NCBI RefSeq assembly: GCF_900115085.1
Contig: NZ_FOVF01000026.1
Span: 1 to 64,000 of the forward strand
DNA from: Dokdonella immobilis
GTDB lineage: Bacteria; Pseudomonadota; Gammaproteobacteria; Xanthomonadales; Rhodanobacteraceae
Direction: 5' to 3'
DNA length: 64,000 bases
How positions within the stretch are numbered: the first letter of the stretch is position 1; each line of letters opens with the position of its first letter. The position numbers and the translations under genes were made by a program. The notes under the pieces were generated by a model. It saw only the letters and a list, made by a program, of their open reading frames with translations. It did not search any database and had not been told where the DNA came from. This document shows, piece after piece, positions 9,277 to 16,555 of the stretch.

Positions 9277-10188
9277 ATGGCAAAGGCAGACATTTTAGCC
9301 CCTCACTTTCAGGACGCGGACAAGGCCCGCGAATATCTGGAAGCGTTGCGCTGGCCGAATGGCCCAGTCTGCCCGCATTGCGGCTCGCTGGACGCTCACT
9401 ATCTCCTGAACGGGAAGGCACACCGCCCGGGCTTGCTGAAGTGCAAAGACTGCCGCAAGCAGTTCACGGTCACTGTGAACACCGTGTTTGCTGGCAGCAA
9501 GATTCCGCTGAACAAGTGGCTCCTTGCCGTGCACCTGATGTGCGCCAGCAAGAAGGCCATCAGTTCGCACCAGATTCACCGCATGCTGGGCATCACGTAC
9601 AAGTCGGCGTGGTTCATGACCCACCGCATCCGCGAGGCCATGAAGCCGAACGGCGGCGGCTTGCTTGGGTCGGGCGGCGGCACGGTCGAGGCGGACGAAA
9701 CGTACTGGGGTACGTCGAAGCCGAAGCCGAAAGGCGCACGTGGCTATGACCACCAGATGAAGATCGTTTCGCTGGTCGAGCGTGGCGGTGAGAAGCGCAC
9801 CGTTCATGTTGGATCGGTCAATGCGGCCTCAGTCCGTGAGATTCTGAAGAAGCATGTTTGCCCGACCGCGAACCTGATGACGGACGAGGCCAGCGTTTAC
9901 ACCAAGGTCGGCCGTGAGTTCGCCTCGCATGGCGTCGTCCGCCACAAGGTGAAGGAATACGCGCGGGGTCCGGTCACGACCAACACGGTCGAAGCCAGCT
10001 TCAGCTTGCTAAAGCGCGGCCTGATCGGTACGTTCCACCACGTAGGCGAGCAGCATTTGCAGCGTTACGTGACCGAGTTCGATTTTCGCTGGAATACTCG
10101 GACTAGCATGGGATTCACAGACGTTGAACGTTACAAAACCTTGCTTGGTCAGATTGGCGGCAGAAGGTTGATGTACCGGGACTCCTGA
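9277..10188 (+). CDS. IS1595-family (ISXO2-like) transposase
   Basis: This protein catalyses cut or copy of the surrounding element. The 303-residue protein has an N-terminal zinc ribbon (CPHC at 32-35, then CKDC about 28 residues later) typical of IS1595, then a DDE-type core. The core shows GTVEADETYWG for the first Asp, NLMTDEASVY for the second, and NTVEASFSLLKRGLIGTFHH for the acidic/LKR motif, ending in the FDFRWNTR signature. A GGGAG Shine-Dalgarno precedes the ATG. The gene is full length for the family and shows no frameshift, so the element may still be active. Cargo starts 53 bp downstream on the same strand. Confidence 0.95.
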   Translation: MAKADILAPHFQDADKAREYLEALRWPNGPVCPHCGSLDAHYLLNGKAHRPGLLKCKDCRKQFTVTVNTVFAGSKIPLNKWLLAVHLMCASKKAISSHQIHRMLGITYKSAWFMTHRIREAMKPNGGGLLGSGGGTVEADETYWGTSKPKPKGARGYDHQMKIVSLVERGGEKRTVHVGSVNAASVREILKKHVCPTANLMTDEASVYTKVGREFASHGVVRHKVKEYARGPVTTNTVEASFSLLKRGLIGTFHHVGEQHLQRYVTEFDFRWNTRTSMGFTDVERYKTLLGQIGGRRLMYRDS

Positions 10189-10241
10189 AAGCCCAGGCTT
10201 CGATGGGGGCCCCGAAAGTTGATGCTCCCGAGGGTGCGAAG

Positions 10242-10985
10242 ATGATCGAAGACGACATCTACACATTCAAGATTGACGCCTACACGCCTGAGACCATCCC
10301 GATGGCTCGGCTTGCAGAATACATGGCAGTCCTCGCTGAAATTTTCGGCGAGCAGGGTAGTGTGCACTTTCAAAAAATCGTTCCCGGAAGTGTCAAGATT
10401 CTAAGTCGCGTTGAGCGGGAAGCCGTCGTGCGGGTTCGCCAAAACATCGTAAGCGCGCGATCGGGTGATGGACGCCCTGAAGGCGCTTCGGCTTTCAAGA
10501 AAACCAATGAAATGTTGCGCACCGACAACGCAGTGGGCGACTTGAGTCTACGTGACGACAATATATTGGAATTTCCGGGGCGGAAAGAAGTTAGACCGCC
10601 GAAGCTAGGCCCATTCAATCAGGGTATCGAGAGAGATGGGGTCATCGTCCGTGTTGGTGGGCGCGACAAAAGCGCTCACGTAAGTATCGAGAGCAGCGAC
10701 AAGGAATCGTTGAGCTTCGAAGTGACGAGAGAGCTGGCTGTGAGGCTGGCTCCATTTCTCTACGGAAAGCCGATTCGCCTCATTGGTAGCGGTAGGTTTG
10801 TCCGAAACGAAGACGGAGTTTGGACGCACTCGGCCTTGAAGGCCCATGATTTCGTGGTTCTCAACGATGAATCGCTTGCGGAGGTTGTTGGAAGAATCCG
10901 AGTTGTGCCAGGAGCTTGGAACATTGGAGACGATCCAATCGCAGATTTGCGCTCGCTGCGTAGCGATGAGGGCAACATTCACTGA
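10242..10985 (+). CDS. Unknown 247-aa protein, element cargo
   Basis: I do not recognise this family. The protein is soluble-looking, acidic at its N-terminus, with no signal or membrane segment. An N-terminal half (residues 1-90) carries ARLAEYMAVLAEIFGEQGSVHF and IVPGSVKILSRV. A polar linker follows, then a beta-rich C-terminal half (GVIVRVGGRDKSAHVSIESS; GKPIRLIGSGRFVRNEDGVW) that resembles a small barrel. I chose the ATG preceded by GAGGG over an upstream in-frame ATG with no RBS. The stop codon overlaps the next start (TGATG), so it is translationally coupled to the PIN-domain gene. Partnership with that protein, for example as its regulator or antitoxin, is inference. Base composition is lower in GC than its chromosomal neighbours. 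Confidence 0.75.
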   Translation: MIEDDIYTFKIDAYTPETIPMARLAEYMAVLAEIFGEQGSVHFQKIVPGSVKILSRVEREAVVRVRQNIVSARSGDGRPEGASAFKKTNEMLRTDNAVGDLSLRDDNILEFPGRKEVRPPKLGPFNQGIERDGVIVRVGGRDKSAHVSIESSDKESLSFEVTRELAVRLAPFLYGKPIRLIGSGRFVRNEDGVWTHSALKAHDFVVLNDESLAEVVGRIRVVPGAWNIGDDPIADLRSLRSDEGNIH

Positions 10986-11542
10986 TGGTCGTCATGGACG
11001 CGACCGTTCTTCTTTTGCTGTTGTTCCCAACAGCTTCGCCTCCTATTGATCCGAATACAGGTGCGGCGGTAACACGATGCCCGGAACGAATTGACCTTCT
11101 TCTTCAGAATCTCAGCAAGGGCCACATTAAGGTCATGATACCGACCCCCGTCCTTGGCGAGCTTCTGGTTAAGGCCGGCCCACAGAAGGCGAAGATAATT
11201 TCGGACATTAGTAGCTCATCGGCTTTTCAGGTGCAGCCATTCGACCAGCTCGCAGCAATCGAACTTGCGGAAATTCTGGATGGCAACTCCGGATCAGTTA
11301 AGCCACTCACGCCTACCGAGACTAAGGCCAAGGTCAAGTTCGATCGGCAGATTATCGCGATCGCAAAAGTAGCGCAGGTCAAGACGATCTACACAGACGA
11401 CGGCGGCCTGAGAAATACCGCGGAGAAAAACGGGATAGTCTGTGTTTCGACTCACGAATTACCTTTGCCTCCCGAGCCGCCGCAACGCACGTTGAATTTG
11501 ATAGTCGGGCCAGATAACCCACCAGATCAAGGGACATGGTGA
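10985..11542 (+). CDS. PIN-domain protein, element cargo
   Basis: This 185-residue protein has a PIN-fold nuclease layout: an N-terminal strand with Asp5 (MVVMDATVLL), Glu59 in PTPVLGEL, Asp120 in KFDRQIIAIAKV, and a TDDGGL motif (Asp138/139) followed by a late strand (GIVCVSTHEL). PIN domains are Mg-dependent RNases, often the toxins of VapBC pairs. This one is longer than a usual VapC (about 130 aa) and sits second in the pair, coupled by TGATG to the unknown gene before it. ATG codons at residues 1 and 4 are both possible starts. It may be a toxin, a defence effector or a transposon-maintenance factor; no partner is proven. Confidence 0.8.
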   Translation: MVVMDATVLLLLLFPTASPPIDPNTGAAVTRCPERIDLLLQNLSKGHIKVMIPTPVLGELLVKAGPQKAKIISDISSSSAFQVQPFDQLAAIELAEILDGNSGSVKPLTPTETKAKVKFDRQIIAIAKVAQVKTIYTDDGGLRNTAEKNGIVCVSTHELPLPPEPPQRTLNLIVGPDNPPDQGTW

Positions 11543-11543
11543 C

Positions 11544-11687
11544 ATGCTTTCGATAGACGACGAACGCGAATCCTCGCGTCAGAGAGAGGACGAAGTCCTC
11601 AGGCGGATGCTATCTACGCCGCCGACTCCTCACAAACCGCCCAAGGCTAAGAAGAAGCCAAAGGCAACTAAGAAGAAGCCCGCCTAA
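11544..11687 (+). CDS. Lys-rich 47-aa protein, element cargo
   Basis: A short frame starts with ATG one base after the PIN-domain stop. It encodes 47 residues: an acidic/polar first half (MLSIDDERESSRQREDEVLR) and a Pro/Lys-rich tail with repeated KKK/KPK clusters, like nucleic-acid-binding tails. The tight spacing and the placement of its TAA stop inside the loop of the intrinsic terminator support a real third gene of the cargo operon. The family is unknown to me. Confidence 0.6.
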   Translation: MLSIDDERESSRQREDEVLRRMLSTPPTPHKPPKAKKKPKATKKKPA

Positions 11688-11705
11688 AGCGGGCTTTCTC
11701 CTTTT
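11678..11705 (+). terminator. Terminator of cargo operon
   Basis: A 6-bp stem GCCCGC/GCGGGC (11678-11683/11689-11694) with loop CTAAA is followed by TTTCTCCTTTT. The TAA of the small Lys-rich gene lies in the loop, a compact gene-end arrangement. Confidence 0.8.
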
Positions 11706-11715
11706 AGGGAACGCA

Positions 11716-11901
11716 ATGAGACTGACTGACGAGCAGCACAAGCACCTAGACCGCCTACAGGCGGCAAGCGACTATCACCGCGCTATGGCTGAGCGATTTT
11801 CTTCAGGCTCGCTATCAGTTTGGGATCTGGGTCCGGGGTCTGTTGAAGAAGTGCCAGTACCGCCGCTGCTACTACCGCAAGATCGCTCCGAATCGACTTG
11901 A
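11716..11901 (+). CDS. Possible small cargo protein (61 aa)
   Basis: ATG is preceded by AGGGAA at good spacing. The first 30 residues (MRLTDEQHKHLDRLQAASDY and on) look like a polar helix; the C-terminal part is Pro-rich. The second half overlaps an antisense frame that also looks coding, so only one of the two may be real, or this gene is truncated. Family unknown. Confidence 0.35.
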   Translation: MRLTDEQHKHLDRLQAASDYHRAMAERFSSGSLSVWDLGPGSVEEVPVPPLLLPQDRSEST

Positions 11902-11956
11902 TCGCGTGGGTATTTGCGTGCAGCTCTGCCTCATCTGCGCCTGAGAAATTGGCCAT
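11783..11956 (-). CDS. Possible small antisense cargo protein (57 aa)
   Basis: On the minus strand an AAGGAA Shine-Dalgarno precedes an ATG opening a 57-residue, mostly helical protein. It contains DEAELHANTHAIKSIRSDL, an Ala/Val/Leu stretch, and an amphipathic end LIASLKKIAQP. It reads inward from the right end of the element, behind a promoter-like sequence in the right inverted repeat. It overlaps the 3' half of the small plus-strand frame. Family unknown. Confidence 0.5.
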   Translation of the reverse strand: MANFSGADEAELHANTHAIKSIRSDLAVVAAAVLALLQQTPDPDPKLIASLKKIAQP

Positions 11957-11994
11957 AACAGTTCCTTTGTCCGCGCCCGGCTGGCGCGACTTCA

Positions 11995-12024
11995 AGAATA
12001 CGCCCAGAGCCTTGGGTTTGCCAC
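11995..12024 (-). promoter_or_regulatory. Promoter-like boxes in right inverted repeat
   Basis: On the minus strand GTGGCA (12024-12019, the counterpart of the TTGACA in the left repeat) is followed after 18 bp by TATTCT (12000-11995). Each box matches consensus at four of six positions. It would drive the small inward-reading gene. Confidence 0.35.
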
Positions 12025-12037
12025 GTATATAATACCG
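12013..12037. repeat. Right terminal inverted repeat of element
   Basis: The complement begins CGGTATTATATACGTGGCAA and matches the left repeat at 21 of 25 positions, including an ATTATATAC block and a CAAACCCA block. Confidence 0.9.
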
Positions 12038-12045
12038 TTTTTTTT
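12038..12045. repeat. Right target-site duplication (eight Ts)
   Basis: Eight Ts directly follow the right inverted repeat and precede CGCCGGTGG. This mirrors the eight Ts before the left repeat. Confidence 0.8.
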
Positions 12046-12252
12046 CGCCGGTGGCGGACACTCGGGATTGAAACCCGGGATGCGGCGGCGTCCGCCCCGC
12101 GGCACGTCCTTTCGTTGTTCCAGCATCGTTATCTGGATGCATGAGGCGGCTGCAACGGCGGCGACAGGCAGCCAGGCGAGGCAACGGCGCAGGGCGTCGA
12201 TGCGCGGGCCAGCCGGCTAGAATGGGCAACCCGGAATCTCCAGAAACCCGCC

Positions 12253-13326
12253 TTGACTTCGATCGCCCTGTCCGCCGGTACCTCGGAAGCTGCGCTGGAT
12301 GCGCTCGTGCATGCCGTGACCACGAACCAGTTTGCGCTGCCGGACGATGGCCGCGTGTTGTTCCTGCGCGCCCGGGACGGCCATTGGTGGGGCGGGCATT
12401 CGCGGGCCCGTTGGGTCTGCCAGCAGAGCTTCAAGCCGTTTGCCGATGCGCTCGAGCGTTCCGGGCTGAATGTGGCCGAGCCCGAGCAAGACGCGCGATT
12501 CCCGCTGGTCCTGATCCTGCCGCCGCGCCAGCGCGACGAGGCGCGCGCGCTGTATGCACGCGCCGCTCGGCATCTTGCCGTCGGCGGGACGGTCGCCGCG
12601 GCCGTTGCCAACAACGAAGGTGCGCGTACCGGCGAGGGCGATTTCCGCCAGCTGTTCGGGAGTGCGCAGGTGCTGTCGAAACACCATTGCCGGGTGTTCT
12701 GGAGCACGCCGGATGCCGACGCCATCGATGCCGGCCTGCTCGCCCAGTGGCAGGCTCTGGACCGGCCGCGGCCGGTCGGCGACGGCCGCTTTGTCAGCCG
12801 CCCCGGCCTGTTCGCCTGGAACCGCATCGATGCCGCTTCGGCACTGCTGGCCGCGCATTTGCCCGGGACGATCCGTGGCCGCGTCGCCGACCTCGGCGCC
12901 GGCTACGGATATCTGGCCGTCGAGCTGCTGCAACGCTGCGCCGAGATCACGGCCATCGATCTCTATGAAGCCGAGGCGCGCGCGCTCGAACCGGCCCGCA
13001 TCAATCTCGAGAGTGCCCTCGCCGAGCTTGGGCGAGAGGTCCCGTTCGCCCTGCACTGGCACGATGTCTCACGCGGCCTTCCCGAACGCTATGACGCCAT
13101 CGTTAGCAATCCGCCGTTCCACCAGGGTCGCGCCGACCAGCCCGAGCTCGGCCTCGCCTTCATCGAGGCGGCGGCGCGGGCACTCGAACCGCACGGACGA
13201 TTCTTCATGGTCGCCAACCGGCACCTGCCCTACGAGGCGACCCTGGCCGCGCGTTTCTCGCGCGTGCAGACACTGACCATCCAGGACGGCTTCAAGGTCT
13301 TCGAAGCCTCTGGAACGCAGGCATGA
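12253..13326 (+). CDS. rsmC: RsmC-like 16S rRNA guanine-N2 methyltransferase
   Basis: This is a cytosolic SAM-dependent rRNA methyltransferase of the RsmC/RlmG architecture. An N-terminal degenerate methyltransferase-like domain (about 1-175) is followed by a catalytic domain with the SAM motif VADLGAGYGYLAVELL and the N2-guanine signature VSNPPFHQGR. The 357-residue length fits (RsmC about 340). No ATG opens the frame at a suitable place, and TTG appears to be the start. The closing TGA overlaps the ATG of the next gene. RsmC modifies G1207 of 16S rRNA; RlmG (23S G1835) is the alternative. The coupled pseudouridine synthase favours a ribosome-modification role. Confidence 0.85.
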   Translation: MTSIALSAGTSEAALDALVHAVTTNQFALPDDGRVLFLRARDGHWWGGHSRARWVCQQSFKPFADALERSGLNVAEPEQDARFPLVLILPPRQRDEARALYARAARHLAVGGTVAAAVANNEGARTGEGDFRQLFGSAQVLSKHHCRVFWSTPDADAIDAGLLAQWQALDRPRPVGDGRFVSRPGLFAWNRIDAASALLAAHLPGTIRGRVADLGAGYGYLAVELLQRCAEITAIDLYEAEARALEPARINLESALAELGREVPFALHWHDVSRGLPERYDAIVSNPPFHQGRADQPELGLAFIEAAARALEPHGRFFMVANRHLPYEATLAARFSRVQTLTIQDGFKVFEASGTQA

Positions 13327-14036
13327 GGTTGGTCCGGCTGATCGCCAATCTCGGTTACGGCAGTCGCCGCGAAGTGGCGATGATGTTTCGCGAAGGCCGC
13401 ATCACCGACCCCGCGGGCGACGTGCTCTACGCCGATGACCAGCGCGAACATGCCGACATCCGCGTCGATGGCGAAGCGCTCGATCCGCCGATCGGACTGA
13501 GCCTGATGCTGCACAAACCGGTCGGGGTGACCTGTTCGACCAAGGATGTCGGACGCCTGGTCCATGACCTGCTGCCCGAGCGTTTTCGGCTGCGCAATCC
13601 GGCCCTGTCGACGGTCGGCCGCCTCGATCGCGATACCTCGGGCCTGCTCCTGCTGACCGACGACGGTGCCCTGCTGCACCGGATCATCTCGCCGAAGTCG
13701 GCCGTGGCCAAGATCTATGAAGCGACTCTGGCCGAGGACCTGCGCGGCGATGCAGTCGCGCTTTTCGCCAGCGGCATGCTGATGCTCGAGTCCGAGAAGA
13801 CGCCGTTGCTGCCGGCCGAACTCGAGATCCTCGAACCGCGACGGGCACGCCTGACCCTGCATGAAGGGCGCTACCACCAGGTCCGGCGCATGTTCGCGGC
13901 GGTCGGCAATCACGTGACCGCACTGCATCGCCGTTCGGTCGGCGCGCTGACCCTGGGCGATCTGGCCGAAGGCGAATGGTGCGTGCTGGACGAGCACGAC
14001 ATCGGACGCGTCTTCACCGCGAGGAGAGGCGCATGA
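13323..14036 (+). CDS. rsuA: RsuA-family 16S rRNA pseudouridine synthase
   Basis: This enzyme isomerises a uridine in rRNA, by homology U516 of 16S rRNA. The 237-residue protein has an N-terminal S4-like segment (RLIANLGYGSRREVAMMFREGRI) with the VDGE turn, then the catalytic domain. GRLDRDTSGLLLLTDDG carries the catalytic Asp, and EGRYHQVRRMFAAVGNHV is the RsuA/RluB/E/F signature. Its ATG overlaps the stop of the methyltransferase gene (ATGA) and its own stop overlaps the next ATG, so three genes are translationally coupled. The substrate uridine is inferred from closest similarity to RsuA. Confidence 0.88.
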   Translation: MRLVRLIANLGYGSRREVAMMFREGRITDPAGDVLYADDQREHADIRVDGEALDPPIGLSLMLHKPVGVTCSTKDVGRLVHDLLPERFRLRNPALSTVGRLDRDTSGLLLLTDDGALLHRIISPKSAVAKIYEATLAEDLRGDAVALFASGMLMLESEKTPLLPAELEILEPRRARLTLHEGRYHQVRRMFAAVGNHVTALHRRSVGALTLGDLAEGEWCVLDEHDIGRVFTARRGA

Positions 14037-14620
14037 ACGAGGAATCTTCCGTGGCTTCATCGGCAGCGGACGAGGCGAGCGTGATTGCCGCCACCCGCAC
14101 CTGGATCGAACGCGCCGTGATCGGACTCAACCTGTGTCCGTTCGCACGCCTGCCCTATCTCGACGGGCGTGTCTGCTTCCGGGTCAGTCGGGCGACCGGA
14201 GGCGAAGGCGTGCTCGATGATCTGTGTGGCGAACTGCAGAGCCTTGCTGCCGCCGCTGCGGCCGATTGCGAAACGACCCTGCTGATCGTTCCGCACGCAT
14301 TTGTCGACTTTCTCGACTTCAACGATTTCCTCGACGAGGCCGATGCCGCGCTCGAAGTGCTCGGTCTCGATGGCGAAATCCAGATCGCCAGCTTCCATCC
14401 GGACTACCGGTTTGCCGACAGCGGCCCCGACGACGTCGAGAACTGCAGCAACCGGTCGCCGTTTCCGACCCTGCATCTGCTGCGCGAGAGCAGCATCGAA
14501 AGGGCGGTCGAGTCAATCGCCGATACCGACGCGATCTTCGAGCGCAACATCGAAACCCTGCGCCGACTCGGCTGGGAGGGCTGGAAATCGCTCTGGCGCC
14601 CGCGCCCCGATGGCGCGTAA
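14033..14620 (+). CDS. DUF1415 family protein
   Basis: The 195-residue protein belongs to DUF1415, a family of unknown function common in gamma- and betaproteobacteria. It shows the family-typical opening TWIERAVIGLNLCPFARLP with a Cys-Pro, a central FNDFLDEADAALEVLGLDGEIQIASFHPDYRFAD and RSPFPTLHLLRE. There is no signal peptide or membrane segment. The ATG is preceded by GAGGAGAGG and overlaps the TGA of the pseudouridine synthase gene. Its stable place behind two rRNA-modifying enzymes hints at a translation-related role, which is inference only. Confidence 0.9.
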   Translation: MNEESSVASSAADEASVIAATRTWIERAVIGLNLCPFARLPYLDGRVCFRVSRATGGEGVLDDLCGELQSLAAAAAADCETTLLIVPHAFVDFLDFNDFLDEADAALEVLGLDGEIQIASFHPDYRFADSGPDDVENCSNRSPFPTLHLLRESSIERAVESIADTDAIFERNIETLRRLGWEGWKSLWRPRPDGA

Positions 14621-14727
14621 CATGCCGTCAGAGTAGCCGCTGTCGGCCGCCGCGATGGACGCCGGCAGGCGATCGCGGAATGGAAGGAGATGCGGGACGC
14701 CATCCCGCAGCAGGGGGAAAAAGGAGA

Positions 14728-16536
14728 ATGAGCGTACAGTCGACCCTGTGCATGGCGGTCGGGCTGTTTGGCTTGCTGCTGGCCGGCTTCGCCGACGCGA
14801 CGGTTGAAGCGGTCGAGCTCACCCCGAGTTCCGAGATCGTCGCCCTGGCATCGGCAACGCGCTATGCCGTCGATCCGAGCGCGAAGGCAACCGCGCAGGA
14901 ACAGTTCGCGCGGATCGACAGCGATGACTTTCAACCGCTTCCGCACAGCAATGCCACGTTCGGTTTCGTCGAAGGGGCGTACTGGTTCCATACGCGTCTG
15001 AGCAATCGCGATCCGGATACGCACCGCCGTATCCTGGTCCTGAGCTACGTTCTGCTCGATGAGATCGACGTCTACCTGCGTCGTGCCGATGGCTCCATCA
15101 CGCACGCGGCCTCAGGCGACAGCCGGCCGTTCAGTGCGCGCGCACTTCGCTACAGGGCACCCAATTTCGTCATCGACCTCGGAACCGGCGAGCAGGGCGA
15201 CCTGCTCGTCCGCGCACGCAGCAAGAGTTCGATGCAGGTACCGCTCACGCTCTACTCACAGAAGGCGTTCTTCGAATTGGCGCGCGATGCCCAGCTCGGC
15301 GTCGGCATCTATTACGGGATGCTGCTGGCATTGCTGCTGTACAACCTCGTCCTGTTCGTCTCATTGCGTGATCAAAACTACCTCTACTACACGCTCTACG
15401 TGGCTGGCTTCGGATTCGTCCAGTTATGCCTGAACGGATTGGCGTTCGAATATCTGTGGCCGAACTCGCCGTGGCTGGCCAATGTCGCCGTGCCGGTTTC
15501 GATGTCGCTCGGCATGCTCTTCATGCATCAGTTCGTGCGCGTATTCCTCGATTTGAAGCGGTGCATGCCGCTCGGCAACAAGATCATTCTGGGGTTCATC
15601 GCCTTCCACACGATCATGTTTGTCCTCTCGTTCATGATCGATTATCGAATCGCCGTGCTGCTCGGCACGGCGGCCGTATTCCCCGGAGCGACCGCGATCC
15701 TACTGGTCTCGCTGATCCTGGTCCGCCGCGGTGACCCGGCCGCGCGCATCCTGATGGTTGCCTGGACCATGCTGCTGATCGGTACCGCCGCCTATGCCAT
15801 GGTCTCCTTTGGCTTTTTGCCGAAGGTCTTCCTGACCGAGTACGGCATGCAGGTCGGTTCAGCGCTCGAAATGATTCTCCTGTCCTTCGCCCTGGCCTAT
15901 CGCTTTGCCGTCCTGCGTGATGAAAACGTGCGCATCGTGGAGTCGGCCAGGAACGAACTCGAACGACGTGTCGACGAACGCACGCTCGAGTTGTCGACCA
16001 CCCTGACCGAACTGGCGCATGCCAACGATCGCCTGCGCGAATCGAGTCTTCGCGACGGTTTGACCGGCGCCTACAACCGGCGCTATTTCGACGCCGCATT
16101 CGAGCCCCTGCTCGAGGAATGTCGTGCCGCCGGAAAGCCATTCAGCGTGCTGGTCGCCGATATCGACCATTTCAAGCACATCAATGACGAGGCCGGGCAC
16201 CTGGTCGGCGACGATTGCCTGCGCCTGGCAGCCAGCGTGGTCGGGCAGATCGTCGGGCAGGGCGGCAGCGTGGTCCGGTACGGTGGCGAGGAATTCGTCG
16301 TGCTCCTTCCGGGCGTCGACGAGCCCGCGATGCGCGACTGCGCGGAGGCCATCCGTTTCCGCATCGCCGATTCGCCGTTGACCATCAATGGTGAGTCGCT
16401 GTCGATGACGATCAGCATCGGAGGCGCGACCTCGCGCGCCGATCAGGATGGCTCGGCGATGTCGCTGCTGCAGAGGGCGGATGCCGCGATGTACTCGGCC
16501 AAGCATGATGGCCGCAACCGGATCGCCATCGCCTGA
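14728..16536 (+). CDS. 7TMR-DISM diguanylate cyclase
   Basis: This is an inner-membrane sensor that makes cyclic di-GMP. The 602-residue protein has a signal/anchor segment and a periplasmic 7TMR-DISM sensory domain (about 30-185, with FVEGAYWFHTRLSNRD). Seven transmembrane helices follow (about 190-390), then a coiled coil (NELERRVDERTLELSTTLTE) and a GGDEF domain. The active-site loop reads YGGEEF, a functional variant. I see no RxxD inhibitory site five residues before it, so product inhibition of the classical kind may be missing. The start follows a strong AAGGAGA; a longer in-frame extension runs through the previous gene and is rejected. The signal sensed is unknown. Confidence 0.93.
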   Translation: MSVQSTLCMAVGLFGLLLAGFADATVEAVELTPSSEIVALASATRYAVDPSAKATAQEQFARIDSDDFQPLPHSNATFGFVEGAYWFHTRLSNRDPDTHRRILVLSYVLLDEIDVYLRRADGSITHAASGDSRPFSARALRYRAPNFVIDLGTGEQGDLLVRARSKSSMQVPLTLYSQKAFFELARDAQLGVGIYYGMLLALLLYNLVLFVSLRDQNYLYYTLYVAGFGFVQLCLNGLAFEYLWPNSPWLANVAVPVSMSLGMLFMHQFVRVFLDLKRCMPLGNKIILGFIAFHTIMFVLSFMIDYRIAVLLGTAAVFPGATAILLVSLILVRRGDPAARILMVAWTMLLIGTAAYAMVSFGFLPKVFLTEYGMQVGSALEMILLSFALAYRFAVLRDENVRIVESARNELERRVDERTLELSTTLTELAHANDRLRESSLRDGLTGAYNRRYFDAAFEPLLEECRAAGKPFSVLVADIDHFKHINDEAGHLVGDDCLRLAASVVGQIVGQGGSVVRYGGEEFVVLLPGVDEPAMRDCAEAIRFRIADSPLTINGESLSMTISIGGATSRADQDGSAMSLLQRADAAMYSAKHDGRNRIAIA

Positions 16537-16555
16537 GCGGCGACGTCGTGGAATC

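Larger units (their letters stand above)
9212..12037 (+). mobile_element. IS1595-type insertion element with cargo genes
   Basis: A 2826-bp element is bounded by 25-bp imperfect terminal inverted repeats (21 of 25 positions identical) and an 8-bp direct repeat of T. It encodes an IS1595/ISXO2-like transposase at its left end. A cargo block follows: an unknown 247-aa protein, a PIN-domain protein, a Lys-rich 47-aa protein and one or two small genes at the right end. The interior is visibly less GC-rich than its neighbours. IS1595-family elements with passenger genes are known. The boundaries are seen directly in the sequence; the family assignment rests on the transposase. Confidence 0.9.
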
